A DNA stretch of 54,753 bases from Oscillospiraceae bacterium (GCA_009779845.1 WRBE01000012.1:1-54753), one strand, 5' to 3'. Positions 25,314-35,134 are shown, counted from the first letter of the stretch. The notes: a model not told the origin generated them from the sequence alone. Numbers and translations are program-made.

Positions 25314-26021
25314 ATGAAACAAACAGCCCTAGTCACCGGCGGCGCAAAAGGAATCGGCGCAGAAATCTGCCGCAAACTCGCCACCGCCGGCTGGAATGTA
25401 TTCGTCAATTACTACACCTCCAAACCCGAAGCAGAAGCCCTAGCCGCAGAGATCGGCGGCACTCCCATCCAAGCCGATGTGCGGGATTTCGGACAGGTTA
25501 ACGAGATGTTTTCTGCCACAGGGCCCATAGACCTCTTAGTCAATAACGCCGGCATCGCCTATTACGGACTATTCCCGGAACTGAGCCTGCAAAAATGGCG
25601 GGAACTATTCGCCGTCAACGTGGACGGTGTGTTCCACTGCACCCAGTGCGCCTTGCCCCATATGCTACGGGAAAAACGGGGCAATATTATCAACATCGCC
25701 TCCGTCTGGGGCATGGTGGGTGCCTCTTGCGAGGCGGCGTATGCCACCACAAAAGCGGCGGTGATTGGGCTGACCAAGTCACTGGCCAAAGAGTTGGGGC
25801 CATCCGGCATCCGGGTCAACTGTGTGGCACCGGGGGCCATTGATACGGATATGGTACAAGCCCTCTCAGAAGAAGATTTGGCCGCCGTGCAAGGCGAGAC
25901 CCCGTTGGGCTCTGTAGGCCAGCCGAGAGATGTAGCCCACTTGGTGGAGTTTCTAGCCTCCCACCGGGCCAGATATATCACGGGGCAAGTGATAAGTCCG
26001 AATGGAGGGTTGGTGATTTAA
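25314..26021 (+). CDS. Short-chain dehydrogenase/reductase, FabG/YmfI-like
   Basis: A 235-residue classical SDR that should reduce a carbonyl with NAD(P)H. The Rossmann motif TGGAKGIG is at residues 8-15, NNAGIAYYG near 80, the active-site Tyr-x3-Lys in AAYATTKAAVIG (about 140-150), and the PG motif APGAID after it. It most resembles the FabG-like enzymes annotated in Clostridia as 3-oxoacyl-ACP reductase or elongation factor P 5-aminopentanone reductase (YmfI). Which one cannot be decided here. AAGGAGA is ten bases ahead of the ATG, and the stop overlaps the mnmE start by one base, so the two are co-translated. Confidence 0.88.
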   Translation: MKQTALVTGGAKGIGAEICRKLATAGWNVFVNYYTSKPEAEALAAEIGGTPIQADVRDFGQVNEMFSATGPIDLLVNNAGIAYYGLFPELSLQKWRELFAVNVDGVFHCTQCALPHMLREKRGNIINIASVWGMVGASCEAAYATTKAAVIGLTKSLAKELGPSGIRVNCVAPGAIDTDMVQALSEEDLAAVQGETPLGSVGQPRDVAHLVEFLASHRARYITGQVISPNGGLVI

Positions 26022-27388
26022 TGGATACGATTGCAGCAATCGCAACAGGCGCAGATATCGGTGCCGTGGGTATCGTTCGGGTCAGCGGGCCACTGTCCCA
26101 TGACCTGATGGCGCAGATATTCACCGAACGAACCGGGCGGCAAGTGTCGGTATTTGAGAGTCGGAAACTTTACTATGGCACCCTCGCCGATGAGACCGGT
26201 GCGGTGCTGGATCACTGCCTGTGTACCATCAGCCGTGCGCCTCATAGCTACACCGGGGAGGACACGGCAGAGTTACAATGTCACGGTTCCCCGCTGGCCC
26301 TCCAAGGGGTTTTAGAAACCCTATTCCGTAGCGGCGCACGGCAGGCAAAACCGGGCGAGTTTACAAAGCGGGCCTTTCTAAACGACAAGCTAGATCTGAC
26401 CCAAGCAGAAGCGGTCATTGACCTCATCCGTGCAGAGACCGTCCAAGCCGCCCAAAACGCTGCCGGGCAACTGGGCGGCGCAGTGTCCAGCCAGACGGAT
26501 GCGGTCTATGACGGCCTGCGGGATATCCTCGCCCATTTCCACGCTGTGCTGGACTATCCGGAAGAAGATATCGAACCCTTTGAGCTTGTTGCATATGCAA
26601 CCGCCTTGACCGAGTATGCGGCAACGCTGGAACGTCTGCGTTCCACCTTCCGCCGAGGCGAGATTTTGACACGAGGTGTGCCCACCGCCATCATCGGGCG
26701 GCCTAATGTGGGAAAAAGTAGTCTGCTCAACGCACTACTCGGCTATGAGCGGGCCATTGTTACAGATACCCCCGGCACCACCCGGGACACCTTGGAAGAG
26801 CGGGTGCAACTGGGTGACACCCTCCTCCGCCTCATCGACACCGCCGGGGTGCGGGACACCGGAGACCCGGTGGAGCGGCTGGGCGTAGAGCGGGCTTGGC
26901 ACGCAGCGGCAGCGGCAGAGCTTGTCTTAGCTGTCTTTGACGGTTCTCGCCCCCTGTCAGGAGAGGATATGCAAGTGCTGGAAGCCGCAAAAAAAGCCCC
27001 CCGCGCTGTGGGGGTTATCAGTAAATGCGACCTCCCCCACGGATTGGACGAGGGGCCGCTTCGGGCTGGGTTGGAGCATATCGTGGAACTCAGTGCCAAA
27101 ACCGGTGCAGGGTTGGAGCGCTTAGAGAACACGGTAGCCACCCTGTTTCCTGACGATGCCTCCATCCCGGCGGGGCAAGTGCTGACCAACCCCCGCCATG
27201 TAGATGCTGTGGGCCGTGCCCTAACGCACTTAGAGGCGGCGCAAGAAGCCCTCGCCCAGGGTGTTACCCCAGATGCCGTACTCACAGAGCTAGAGGCCGC
27301 CATGGCCGCCCTCGGCGAACTTACCGGACGCACCGTGGCGGCAGATGTGGCCGCCCGGATTTTCGAGCGGTTTTGTGTGGGGAAGTAG
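26021..27388 (+). CDS. mnmE: tRNA modification GTPase MnmE
   Basis: With MnmG it installs the (carboxymethyl)aminomethyl group on wobble uridine 34 of certain tRNAs. The 455 residues have the N-terminal formyl-THF-binding domain, a helical domain, and an inserted G domain with G1 GRPNVGKS (226-233), the TTRD switch and the DTAG motif. The C-terminus ends FCVGK, the expected C-x-GK signature with the catalytic Cys. mnmG, rnpA or jag, frequent neighbours, are not present; here it follows an SDR gene instead. Confidence 0.96.
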   Translation: MDTIAAIATGADIGAVGIVRVSGPLSHDLMAQIFTERTGRQVSVFESRKLYYGTLADETGAVLDHCLCTISRAPHSYTGEDTAELQCHGSPLALQGVLETLFRSGARQAKPGEFTKRAFLNDKLDLTQAEAVIDLIRAETVQAAQNAAGQLGGAVSSQTDAVYDGLRDILAHFHAVLDYPEEDIEPFELVAYATALTEYAATLERLRSTFRRGEILTRGVPTAIIGRPNVGKSSLLNALLGYERAIVTDTPGTTRDTLEERVQLGDTLLRLIDTAGVRDTGDPVERLGVERAWHAAAAAELVLAVFDGSRPLSGEDMQVLEAAKKAPRAVGVISKCDLPHGLDEGPLRAGLEHIVELSAKTGAGLERLENTVATLFPDDASIPAGQVLTNPRHVDAVGRALTHLEAAQEALAQGVTPDAVLTELEAAMAALGELTGRTVAADVAARIFERFCVGK

Positions 27389-27531
27389 GTGGGGTGTAAA
27401 GGCCGATCAGTTCTTGCCCCTAGGGGGGGATAGAGACTCTCTACAAAAGATAGCCCGCAACCACCCTTGGTAGCAAGCCGAACCCCAAAACCACACTCAC
27501 AATAAAAAACAAAAAAACGCACCGAAAACAC
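27389..27531 (+). other. Spacer between mnmE and the rimP promoter
   Basis: About 140 bases without a gene. A CCCCTAGGGG palindrome is present near 27418, but no convincing terminator with a T run was seen. The second half is A-rich. Confidence 0.4.
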
Positions 27532-27560
27532 TTGCAATCCCAGTCCCGGCGTGGTAAAAT
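27532..27560 (+). promoter_or_regulatory. Sigma-A promoter of the rimP-ribF operon
   Basis: TTGCAA (27532-27537) and TAAAAT (27555-27560) are 17 bases apart. The predicted start near 27567 gives a long leader of about 250 bases. Confidence 0.8.
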
Positions 27561-27587
27561 GACAAAGAAGAGTATAAAGGTATTGAT

Positions 27588-27690
27588 GGAGTGGGCACCC
27601 CCACTCCTTTCTTTCGACCAATTTGCAATTCTCAAATAGGGAGCCTCTTCAAATTGGCAATGTGACTGAGGGTGAGCAAATTGGTTGCTC
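27588..27690 (+). promoter_or_regulatory. Structured rimP leader with terminator-like hairpin
   Basis: GGAGTGGG (27588-27595) pairs with CCCACTCC (27600-27607) around a CACC loop and is followed by TTTCTTTC, a terminator-like element about 20 bases into the transcript. Downstream, ACCAATTTGC (27617-27626) is the exact complement of GCAAATTGGT (27676-27685), and the latter also sits inside GAGCA...TGCTC. These offer competing structures. Similar early hairpins precede rimP in other Bacillota as far as I recall. Confidence 0.55.
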
Positions 27691-27814
27691 TGCAAGTCAA
27701 ATTTGCGCCGGAATAATGAGTTTATTACAAGAAAAATTGCCGCGGCAGGGCGGCCAATCTGCCGGCATCGGGCATGTTGACAGTTTGCAGAGACGTCCTT
27801 GGGGAGGAATGCGT

Positions 27815-28270
27815 ATGAACAAAGTAGAAGAAGCCATCACCAAGTTGGTTGGCCCCCTAGTGCAAGAAGCGGGCTGTACCCTCTGGGACGTGGAGTATGT
27901 CAAAGAGGCAGGCCAGTGGTTTTTGCGGGTCTATATCGACCGGGCGGACGGTGTGGGCATCGCCGACTGTGAGCGGGTGAGCCGGGCAGTTGACCCGGTA
28001 CTGGACGAGGCGGACGTGATTCCGGACAGCTATATCTTTGAAGTGTCCTCCGCCGGGGCAGAGCGGCAGTTAAAAAAAGAACAAGACTTCTTGCAGTTTA
28101 TAGGCCACTTGGCAGAGGTCAAACTCTACCGGGCTATAGACGGTAGGAAAGAGCATGTGGGCACTCTTGCCGCCTATGAGGACGGGAACGTGACCATAGA
28201 GATGGCAGGGACAGCCAGACGATTTGAGAAAAACGATATTGCGATGGTCAGATTACGTATCGCTGATTAA
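27815..28270 (+). CDS. rimP: Ribosome maturation factor RimP
   Basis: Helps assemble the 30S subunit. The 151-residue length is standard. Family features are LWDVEYVKEAGQWFLRVYIDR and the DCERVSRAVDPVLDEAD segment, followed by YIFEVSSAGAER. The ATG at 27815 has GGGGAGGA six bases ahead; another ATG at 27809 is too close to it. It begins the conserved operon that continues through nusA and infB. Confidence 0.95.
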   Translation: MNKVEEAITKLVGPLVQEAGCTLWDVEYVKEAGQWFLRVYIDRADGVGIADCERVSRAVDPVLDEADVIPDSYIFEVSSAGAERQLKKEQDFLQFIGHLAEVKLYRAIDGRKEHVGTLAAYEDGNVTIEMAGTARRFEKNDIAMVRLRIAD

Positions 28271-28281
28271 GGAGAGTTAAC

Positions 28282-29340
28282 ATGAACGCAGAATTTTTTG
28301 CCGCACTAGACGACATTGAGCGGGAGAAGGGCATCAGCAAAGCTTATATGTTAGAGAAAATCAGCCTAGCGCTGACGGCGGCCTTGAAAAAAGACCACCC
28401 CACGGCGGCGGAGAACGTCTTTGTCCGGGTGGATGAGGATGCGAAGAAGATTGACCTGTTCGTCCGCAAAACCGTGGTGGACGAGGTGGAGGATACGGAC
28501 ACGCAAATCCTTTTAGACGAGGCCAAGAAGTACAACAAAAAGGTAGAATTAGAAGATGAGGTCAATATCCCTGTAGAGACCAAGAAGTTTGGGCGGATTG
28601 CGGCCCAAGCGGCGAAACAAGTCATCATCCAAGGCATCCGGGAAGCGGAGCGGGGGATGATTTATGAAGAGTTTAACTCCAAAGAGCATGAGATTCTCAC
28701 CGGGCAAGTGACACGGGTTGATCCCCGTTCTGGCAGTGTATCTGTCCGCATCGGCTCCGGCAGTGAGACCACAGAGGCGATGCTGTCCCCCCATGAGCAA
28801 GTGCGGGACGAGGTTTTGCGGGAAGGGGAGCGGATAAAGGTCTATGTGGCGGAAGTCCGAAATTCTACCCGTGGCCCGCAAGTGCTGATTTCTCGCACCC
28901 ATCCGGGCTTGGTGCGCCGACTGTTTGAGTTAGAGGTGCCGGAGATTGCAGACGGCTTAGTCGAAATCATAAACGTAGCACGGGAGGCGGGAAGCCGGAC
29001 AAAAATGGCGGTTTCTTCCACCGATGACCAAATTGACCCCGTGGGCGCATGTGTCGGCCCTCGCGGCGGGCGTGTGGCGGCCATTGTGGACGAATTGGGG
29101 GGCGAGAAGATTGACATTATTCCCTATAGCGAAAACCCTGCGGCATACGTTGCGGCGGCACTGGCACCGGCACAGGTGGTGCAGGTGATGCTGGGGGACG
29201 AGGAAAAAACCTGTCAAGTAGTCGTGCCGGACGATCAGCTCAGTCTCGCCATTGGTAAAGAGGGGCAAAATGCCCGCTTGGCGGCACGGTTGACCGGATA
29301 TAAGATCGACATCGGGCCTGCCAGCGGGGCCAGCCTATAA
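28282..29340 (+). CDS. nusA: Transcription factor NusA
   Basis: Binds RNA polymerase and modulates pausing, termination and antitermination. The 352-residue protein has the N-terminal polymerase-binding domain, an S1 domain (about 130-200, GQVTRVDPRSGSVSVRIG) and two KH domains (DPVGACVGPRGGRV, and SLAIGKEGQNARLAARLTGYKIDI at the end). It lacks the acidic C-terminal repeats of E. coli NusA, as is usual for Gram-positives. GGAGAG precedes the ATG, 11 bases after rimP. Confidence 0.97.
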   Translation: MNAEFFAALDDIEREKGISKAYMLEKISLALTAALKKDHPTAAENVFVRVDEDAKKIDLFVRKTVVDEVEDTDTQILLDEAKKYNKKVELEDEVNIPVETKKFGRIAAQAAKQVIIQGIREAERGMIYEEFNSKEHEILTGQVTRVDPRSGSVSVRIGSGSETTEAMLSPHEQVRDEVLREGERIKVYVAEVRNSTRGPQVLISRTHPGLVRRLFELEVPEIADGLVEIINVAREAGSRTKMAVSSTDDQIDPVGACVGPRGGRVAAIVDELGGEKIDIIPYSENPAAYVAAALAPAQVVQVMLGDEEKTCQVVVPDDQLSLAIGKEGQNARLAARLTGYKIDIGPASGASL

Positions 29341-29369
29341 GAATCGCAAGACCAAGGAGAAATAAGCGT

Positions 29370-29651
29370 TTGCAAACACCAAAGAAAGTTCCCATGCGAC
29401 AGTGTACCGGGTGCCGGGTGATGAAGTCTAAAAAAGAGCTTGTCCGGGTGGTCAAAAGTCCTACGGGCGAAGTTGCGTTAGACCTTCACGGAAAAGCACC
29501 GGGGCGGGGCGCGTATGTCTGCCCCAGCATAGACTGTCTCAAGCGCTCTCGCAAGACAAGAGCTTTAGAGCGGGCCTTTGGCAAGCCGGTGACGGAAGAA
29601 TTAGAAGCAGAGCTGTTAGCCCAGATGGCGGAGGTGGCACCGGATGAATGA
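29370..29651 (+). CDS. rnpM: YlxR family RNA-binding protein (RnpM)
   Basis: A 93-residue small protein of the YlxR family, reported as a modulator of RNase P in Bacillus. The hallmark RQCTGCRVMKSKKELVR is near residues 10-26, with GRGAYVCP later. The start is taken as TTG at 29370, because AAGGAGA is eight bases ahead and the reading gives MQTPKKVPMRQC; an ATG eight codons later is possible but has a worse site. It overlaps ylxQ by eight bases. Confidence 0.93.
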   Translation: MQTPKKVPMRQCTGCRVMKSKKELVRVVKSPTGEVALDLHGKAPGRGAYVCPSIDCLKRSRKTRALERAFGKPVTEELEAELLAQMAEVAPDE

Positions 29652-30072
29652 TAAGCTCAAAATCGTGGGCCTCGCCTTTCGGGCTGGGAAACTGGCCGCC
29701 GGGGACGCAGTGGTGTCCGAGGCGGTACACGCCAAGCGGGTGCGGTTAATTTGCACGGCATCGGATGCCAGTGAGCGGGTGTTAGAGCGGGCGAAACTCA
29801 TGCCGGAGCGGTGTAACGGGTTATTTACAGAGATACCGTTCACCAAAGCAGAACTGGGTGCAGCACTGGGCATGAACGAATGCGGTATCATTGCTTTTTT
29901 AGACCCCGGCCTAGCGTGGGCCTTTGGGAAGAAATTGTTAGGGATAGACGAAGCACGGTACAGTGTGCTGACAGAAGAACTTGCCGCCAGAAAAGGGCGC
30001 GCACAGCGGAGATGGGCGAAGAAACATCGCCCCGGGGGAACCAGAAGAGGAGGACGAAAAGATGGCAGCTAG
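29644..30072 (+). CDS. ylxQ: L7Ae-type ribosomal protein YlxQ
   Basis: A 142-residue member of the L7Ae/L30e/S12e family that binds kink-turn RNA. The N-terminal part ([10 protein letters not shown]-like segment, [16 protein letters not shown]) matches YlxQ. A basic tail ([23 protein letters not shown]) of about 30 residues extends beyond the usual ~100-residue family length and overlaps the infB ribosome site and start by 11 bases. Confidence 0.9.
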   Translation: MNDKLKIVGLAFRAGKLAAGDAVVSEAVHAKRVRLICTASDASERVLERAKLMPERCNGLFTEIPFTKAELGAALGMNECGIIAFLDPGLAWAFGKKLLGIDEARYSVLTEELAARKGRAQRRWAKKHRPGGTRRGGRKDGS

Positions 30073-32452
30073 TTTGATTAAATACCGGGTACACGAGGTG
30101 GCCAAGGATTTTGAGTTGGGGTCGAAAGACATCTCTGAAATCCTCACCAAGTATGCCACAAAACCAAAAAACCATATGCAGGTTTTGGAAGAGACGGAGC
30201 TTGACCTGATCTTCGAGTACCTTTCTCTTCACAACCAGATTGAGAGCATAGAGGAGATCTTTGCCGACACCTATGTGGCCCCGCAAGAAGAGCCAAAACC
30301 AGAAAAGAAAGCCCCTGTCAAAAAGGCAAAAGCAACCGCCCCGGAAGTAGTGGAAGCAACAGAAGTAGCGGAAGCGGTGGTCGAGACAGCGCCGATTGTT
30401 ACAGATGCTGTCACAGCCGAGGCAGCAGAGCCTGCAAAAGCCCCCAAGTCTGAGGGCAGCGGACCGAAGAGCACAAAGAAGCCAGAAAAACGGGTGGTGG
30501 ACACCTCTGGTGCTACCATTAACATGGATAAGTACGACGAGCGACTGGATACCTTGGTGCCCAATCAGGCCAAAGACATGAAACAGGGCAAAGAGAAGTT
30601 CGGCAAGCGGAACCAAAAGCGGATGCCGCCATCGAACAAGCGGCGGCAGGAAGAGCGGGACAAAATGATCCGCCTGCAAATGGAAGCCGCAAAAAAAGCC
30701 CCCACACGGGTGCTGATTCCCGACGAAATTTCCGTGGGCGAGCTGGCCAGCCGCATGAAAAAGCAAGGGGGCCAAGTGGTGGCCCGACTGGTGAAAATGG
30801 GTGTCATGGCAAGCTTATCCGACACCATCGACCACGATACCGCCGCCTTGGTGGCCATGGAAATGGGCTGTAAGGTCGAGCGGGAAGTAGTTGTGACCAT
30901 CGAAGAAAAACTCATTGATGTAGCAGAGGACAAGGCGGAAGACCTAATCCCCCGTGCTCCTGTGGTGGTGGTCATGGGCCATGTTGACCATGGGAAAACC
31001 AGCCTCTTAGACCGTATCCGTAACGCTACGGTGGTAGAGGGCGAGGCCGGCGGCATTACCCAGCATATCGGGGCTTATCAGGTGGAGATTAAACATAAGC
31101 CTATTACCTTCCTCGACACACCGGGCCATGAGGCATTTACCTCTATGCGTGCCCGTGGTGCCAAAGTCACGGATATTGCAATCCTAGTTGTAGCCGCAGA
31201 TGACGGGATTATGCCCCAGACCATCGAGTCCATCAGCCACGCCAAAGCGGCGGAGATTCCCATTATCGTCGCCATCAACAAAATGGATAAGCCAGAGGCC
31301 AATCCGGATAAAATCAAGCAACAACTCACCGAATACGAGCTGGTCAGTGAGGACTGGGGCGGACAGACCATCATCGTGCCCATCTCAGCCAAAACCGGAG
31401 ACGGGATTGATACCCTACTGGAAATGGTGGCCCTTACCGCAGAGGTAGAGGATTTAAAAGCAAACCCCAACCGTGCCGCCCGTGGTACGGTGATCGAGGC
31501 CCGCCTAGACAAAGGCCGTGGCCCCATTATGACAGGACTGGTACAAAACGGTACCCTCAACCAAGGGGATATTATCATCGCCGGTACTTCTGTAGGTAGA
31601 GTACGGCTTATGACCTCCGACCGGGGCGAGAAACTGACGGCTGCGGGGCCTTCTGTCCCTGTGGAGATTATGGGTATGAGCGAAGTGCCGGATGCCGGTG
31701 ACATGTTCAACGCCGTAGCCGATGAGCGGATGGCAAGAGAACTGGTGGCCCAACGGAAGGACGAGCAAAAAGCGGCGTCAGCTTCCCCGGTTGCCAAGGT
31801 CAGTTTAGATGCCCTCTTCGACCAAATCAAGCAGGGCGAGGTCAAAGACTTAAATGTTATCGTCAAGGCCGATGTGCAAGGCTCTGCCGAGGCCATTAAA
31901 GCGTCTCTTGAGAAAATCACCAATGACGAGGTGCGGGTGCGGGTCATCCACTCCGGGGTCGGGGCGATTAACGAGAGTGATATCATGTTAGCCGACACCT
32001 CCGGCGCCATTGTGGTGGGCTTTAACGTCCGACCGGAAGCGGCGGCCAGAGACAGTGCGCTACGGAACGATGTGGATATGCGGATGTACCGTGTCATCTA
32101 TGACGCAATCAACGAGATTGAGTCCGCTATGAAAGGGATGCTGGCCCCGAAATTCAAAGAAGTCATTCTGGGTCAAGCCGAAGTGCGAGAAACCTACAAA
32201 GTGTCCCATGTGGGCACCATATGCGGTTGTTATGTCCAAAGCGGCAAGATTGTCCGTGGCTGTCAGCTACGGCTGGTACGGGACGGCATTGTCGTCTATG
32301 AGGGGAATCTAGGTTCTCTGCGGCGCTTTAAGGACGATGTGAAAGAAGTCGCCACCAACTACGAGTGTGGTATCTCAATTGAGGGGTACAACGATGTGAA
32401 AATCGGCGATGTGATTGAAGCCTTCCAGATGGAGCAAATTAAAGTCGTATAG
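30062..32452 (+). CDS. infB: Translation initiation factor IF-2
   Basis: A GTPase that brings fMet-tRNA to the 30S subunit. The 796 residues start at the ATG at 30062 (AGGAGGA upstream), giving [17 protein letters not shown], the IF2 N-domain; an upstream TTG in frame is disfavoured. An Ala/Glu/Lys-rich linker (about 75-190) is followed by a second N-domain, the G domain with G1 GHVDHGKT (306-313), DTPGH, NKMD, and the beta-barrel/C2 domains ending FQMEQIKVV. All expected parts are present. Confidence 0.97.
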   Translation: MAASLIKYRVHEVAKDFELGSKDISEILTKYATKPKNHMQVLEETELDLIFEYLSLHNQIESIEEIFADTYVAPQEEPKPEKKAPVKKAKATAPEVVEATEVAEAVVETAPIVTDAVTAEAAEPAKAPKSEGSGPKSTKKPEKRVVDTSGATINMDKYDERLDTLVPNQAKDMKQGKEKFGKRNQKRMPPSNKRRQEERDKMIRLQMEAAKKAPTRVLIPDEISVGELASRMKKQGGQVVARLVKMGVMASLSDTIDHDTAALVAMEMGCKVEREVVVTIEEKLIDVAEDKAEDLIPRAPVVVVMGHVDHGKTSLLDRIRNATVVEGEAGGITQHIGAYQVEIKHKPITFLDTPGHEAFTSMRARGAKVTDIAILVVAADDGIMPQTIESISHAKAAEIPIIVAINKMDKPEANPDKIKQQLTEYELVSEDWGGQTIIVPISAKTGDGIDTLLEMVALTAEVEDLKANPNRAARGTVIEARLDKGRGPIMTGLVQNGTLNQGDIIIAGTSVGRVRLMTSDRGEKLTAAGPSVPVEIMGMSEVPDAGDMFNAVADERMARELVAQRKDEQKAASASPVAKVSLDALFDQIKQGEVKDLNVIVKADVQGSAEAIKASLEKITNDEVRVRVIHSGVGAINESDIMLADTSGAIVVGFNVRPEAAARDSALRNDVDMRMYRVIYDAINEIESAMKGMLAPKFKEVILGQAEVRETYKVSHVGTICGCYVQSGKIVRGCQLRLVRDGIVVYEGNLGSLRRFKDDVKEVATNYECGISIEGYNDVKIGDVIEAFQMEQIKVV

Positions 32453-32466
32453 CAGGGGGAGTTTTT

Positions 32467-32856
32467 ATGCCAACAAACAAACTGCAACGAATCAACGAAG
32501 ATATCGCCCGCACCCTGTCGGCACTCTTGCGGGAGGTCAAAGACCCGCGGGTACAGCAGGGGATGGTCAGCGTGTTAGCGGTAGACACCACCGCAGACTT
32601 AAAGTTTTGTAAAGTCTACCTCAGTGTCTTAGGGCTAGAGGACGAAAAGCGGATGTTGAAGGGTCTCCAATCCGCCGCCGGGCATCTCCGGCGGTCGTTG
32701 GGGCAGGCGTTGAACATCCGCCACACGCCAGAGCTGATTTTCAAACTGGACAAGTCCATGGAACACGGGGCCCATGTATCGAAGATTTTACAGGGCTTGG
32801 ATGTGAACAACTCGGAGGATACCCAAGATGGGCCAGACGACGAGACTGACGTGTAA
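32467..32856 (+). CDS. rbfA: Ribosome-binding factor A
   Basis: A 129-residue KH-like protein for late 30S maturation. It shows RINEDIARTLSALLREVKDPRV near the start, the DLKFCKVYLSVLG strand and LRRSLGQALNIRHTPEL. AGGGGGAG lies before the ATG. The acidic tail overlaps the next gene by 29 bases. Confidence 0.95.
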   Translation: MPTNKLQRINEDIARTLSALLREVKDPRVQQGMVSVLAVDTTADLKFCKVYLSVLGLEDEKRMLKGLQSAAGHLRRSLGQALNIRHTPELIFKLDKSMEHGAHVSKILQGLDVNNSEDTQDGPDDETDV

Positions 32857-33790
32857 GCAAACAGCCGCCTGGCTCATGGAGCGAGACGGCTTTTTGCTCT
32901 TGACCCATCGCCGTCCGGACGGAGACGCATTAGGTGCGGCGGCGGGGCTTTGTGTTGCCCTGCGGAAGTTGGGAAAGACTGCGTATCTGCTGGAAAACCC
33001 GGACACCACCGAGCGGTACAAGGGTTATGTGGCGGACTATTTGGCCCCGGCGGATTATCAGCCCCAGGCGGTGATTGCGGTGGACACGGCAAGTTGTGGT
33101 ATTATGCAGACAAACGCCGGGCTTTACTTAGACCAAATCGACCTAGCCATTGACCACCACACCTCTTATACGGACTATGCGGCGTATACCTGCTTAGATG
33201 CAGACAAAGCAGCCTGCGGCGAGGTGGTCTATGAAGTGATTTTGGCCTTGGGCGTGGAGGTCACAGCAGAGATTGCAACCCCCCTGTATGTGGCAATTAC
33301 CACGGACACCGGGTGTTTCCAATACGCCAACACCACGGCAGATACCCTGTGTGTCGCAAGTGCCCTCGTCCGAGCGGGGGCGGAACACTGGGCGGTGAAC
33401 AAAGCACTGTTCCGCACCAAAAGCCGGGCACGAGTGGCCTTTGATGGGGCGTTCCTCGCAGGATTACGCTATCATTATAACGACCGGGTAGCCGTGGCGG
33501 TGGTGACACGCACCATGATGGCCGAGACCGGGGTTACAGAGGATGACCTTGATGACATTGCGGCCATCCCCGGCCAAGTGGAAGGGGTCTTGGTGGGCAT
33601 TGTGGTCAAAGAACTCCCGGCAGAAGGCTGTAAAGTCTCTGTGCGGACAGTGTCGGGGATTAGTGCCAACCAAATATGCAAACAGTTCGGTGGCGGGGGG
33701 CACCCCATGGCGGCAGGCTGTGAGGTGCAACAGCCGCCGGAAGAAACAGTGGCACTCCTACTCCAAGCCTGTGAGGAGCAACTGATATGA
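32828..33790 (+). CDS. nrnA: DHH/DHHA1 phosphoesterase, NrnA-like
   Basis: Expected to degrade very short RNA fragments or dephosphorylate pAp. The 320-residue protein has the DHH-type motifs LLTHRRPDGDALG (about 23-35), VDTAS, the DHH triplet in AIDHHTSY (about 103), and TDTGCFQYANT, followed by a DHHA1 domain with CKQFGGGGHPMAAG at the end. GGAGGATACCC precedes the ATG. Deep overlap with rbfA and a four-base overlap with truB show coupled translation. Confidence 0.94.
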   Translation: MGQTTRLTCKQTAAWLMERDGFLLLTHRRPDGDALGAAAGLCVALRKLGKTAYLLENPDTTERYKGYVADYLAPADYQPQAVIAVDTASCGIMQTNAGLYLDQIDLAIDHHTSYTDYAAYTCLDADKAACGEVVYEVILALGVEVTAEIATPLYVAITTDTGCFQYANTTADTLCVASALVRAGAEHWAVNKALFRTKSRARVAFDGAFLAGLRYHYNDRVAVAVVTRTMMAETGVTEDDLDDIAAIPGQVEGVLVGIVVKELPAEGCKVSVRTVSGISANQICKQFGGGGHPMAAGCEVQQPPEETVALLLQACEEQLI

Positions 33791-34659
33791 CCGGGATTTT
33801 GCTCATCGACAAGCCCCCGGAGTGGACCAGCCATGATGTTATTGGCAAACTGCGGGGCCTATTACGCCTACGCCGGATTGGACATGCGGGCACCCTAGAC
33901 CCCATGGCAACGGGTCTGCTCACCGTGTTTGTGGGCCGTGCTACCCGAGGAGTAGAGTTTGCCGAAGCCCAGGAAAAAACTTACATCGCTCGGCTCCGGT
34001 TAGGTGTAACCACCGACACCCAAGACACCACCGGACGAGTGTTGGAGACCTCGGATAGAAAGGTGCCACGAGAGGAATTAGAAGCAATTTTGCCTCAATT
34101 TTGCGGCGAGATTTTCCAAGTGCCGCCCATGTATTCCGCCATCAAAATCGATGGCCAACGGCTTTACAAACTGGCTCGACAGGGTGTAGAAGTCGAGCGA
34201 AAAGCCCGGCCTGTAACGATTCATAAATTAGAGCTGCTTGGCGAGGTCGAGGATGGGTTTGATTTAGAAATTACCTGTTCCAAGGGTACCTATATCCGCA
34301 CCCTGTGCCACGATATTGGTCAAACCCTCGGTTCTGGCGGTGCCATGGCGGCCCTGCGGCGGACACAGGTGGGGGCGTTTTCCATTGCAGACGCCCATAC
34401 CTTAGAAGAGCTCCAAGCCGCAGAGAATCGGGCACAGTTTTTACAGCCCTTAGACACCCTGTTTGTCTCCTATCCACCCATAACTGTGGACAAACGGCAA
34501 GAGCAAGGCATCCGCAACGGCCAGACCGTGCGGATATCGGAACATCTACCGGGTCGGGTTCGGGTGTATGGACAAAGCGGGGAATTTTTGGCGTTTGGGG
34601 AGGTCAAAACAGGGCCAACATTGGTGACGATTAAGAGTTTTTTTGATCCAGCCCATTAA
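33787..34659 (+). CDS. truB: tRNA pseudouridine-55 synthase
   Basis: Makes pseudouridine 55 in the T loop of tRNAs. The 290 residues contain the start ILLIDKPPEWTSHDV, the catalytic Asp38 in HAGTLDPMATG, and KGTYIRTLCHDIG. A C-terminal PUA-like segment ends the protein. It closes the conserved part of the operon before two inserted small genes. Confidence 0.96.
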   Translation: MTGILLIDKPPEWTSHDVIGKLRGLLRLRRIGHAGTLDPMATGLLTVFVGRATRGVEFAEAQEKTYIARLRLGVTTDTQDTTGRVLETSDRKVPREELEAILPQFCGEIFQVPPMYSAIKIDGQRLYKLARQGVEVERKARPVTIHKLELLGEVEDGFDLEITCSKGTYIRTLCHDIGQTLGSGGAMAALRRTQVGAFSIADAHTLEELQAAENRAQFLQPLDTLFVSYPPITVDKRQEQGIRNGQTVRISEHLPGRVRVYGQSGEFLAFGEVKTGPTLVTIKSFFDPAH

Positions 34660-34673
34660 ATGGCGGTGAGAAT

Positions 34674-35108
34674 ATGCAAAGCGATATCGTGTTCAAAAAA
34701 ATTTGGCAAGATGAAACAGAAGACCTTTTTGAACTTCAAATGATTGCAAGCTCAAGATTGATATATGCCAGATCTAGTGCGTATGCGGGAAGTGCAACGA
34801 TTGACGAGCTGGTGAATGGATTGGATAGATTTATCAGCGGTAAAACGGATACGTTTTTATGGGAGCATGGGAGTAGAGGTGGAGTGGCAGGTTTCGGTTT
34901 ATTATCGTTAAAGTTTTTTCCAAAAAATAAATGGGGGCATATTCTCGTTGAAGTGTATATGGAGTTGGACGATGGCGGAACGCCAGGTGAGCATAATTGT
35001 TGCTTTTATGTGGAAACAGAATTAGGCCTCTTAGAAAAGTTTTGTAAAAGGCTATATCTGCTCAAAGAACCTGACCTAAATGTTGAAATTATGCTAAACG
35101 AATTATGA
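34674..35108 (+). CDS. Uncharacterised 144-residue protein, AT-rich insert between truB and ribF
   Basis: I do not recognise this gene. It has no signal peptide or membrane segment. The protein is acidic, with an N-terminal helical part and a beta-rich middle (GHILVEVYMELDDGG) followed by HNCCFYVETELGLLEKF. The DNA is clearly richer in A and T than the neighbouring truB and ribF. Start with a GGCGGTGAG site 15 bases after truB. The compact, soluble, acidic fold would suit an immunity-type or SUKH-like protein, but nothing specific supports that. It is followed directly by a DUF6054-like gene. Confidence 0.75.
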   Translation: MQSDIVFKKIWQDETEDLFELQMIASSRLIYARSSAYAGSATIDELVNGLDRFISGKTDTFLWEHGSRGGVAGFGLLSLKFFPKNKWGHILVEVYMELDDGGTPGEHNCCFYVETELGLLEKFCKRLYLLKEPDLNVEIMLNEL

Positions 35109-35134
35109 AAGTAAGAAACGGAGGAGAGAACAAC

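Noticed and set aside
26743-27621. 292-residue minus-strand frame across mnmE
   Set aside because: Arg/Ser-rich antisense of a GC-rich gene with no family features.
29981-30061. Upstream TTG start for infB
   Set aside because: It would add 27 residues within ylxQ; the ATG at 30062 begins the conserved IF2 N-domain after AGGAGGA.
29888-30775. 295-residue minus-strand frame over ylxQ and infB
   Set aside because: Phe/Cys/Leu-rich mirror of the Lys/Glu-rich infB linker; overlaps two certain genes.
31078-32097. 339-residue minus-strand frame across infB
   Set aside because: Shadow of infB: Ser/Ala/Thr-rich low-quality protein, no ribosome site, and the plus-strand gene is complete.
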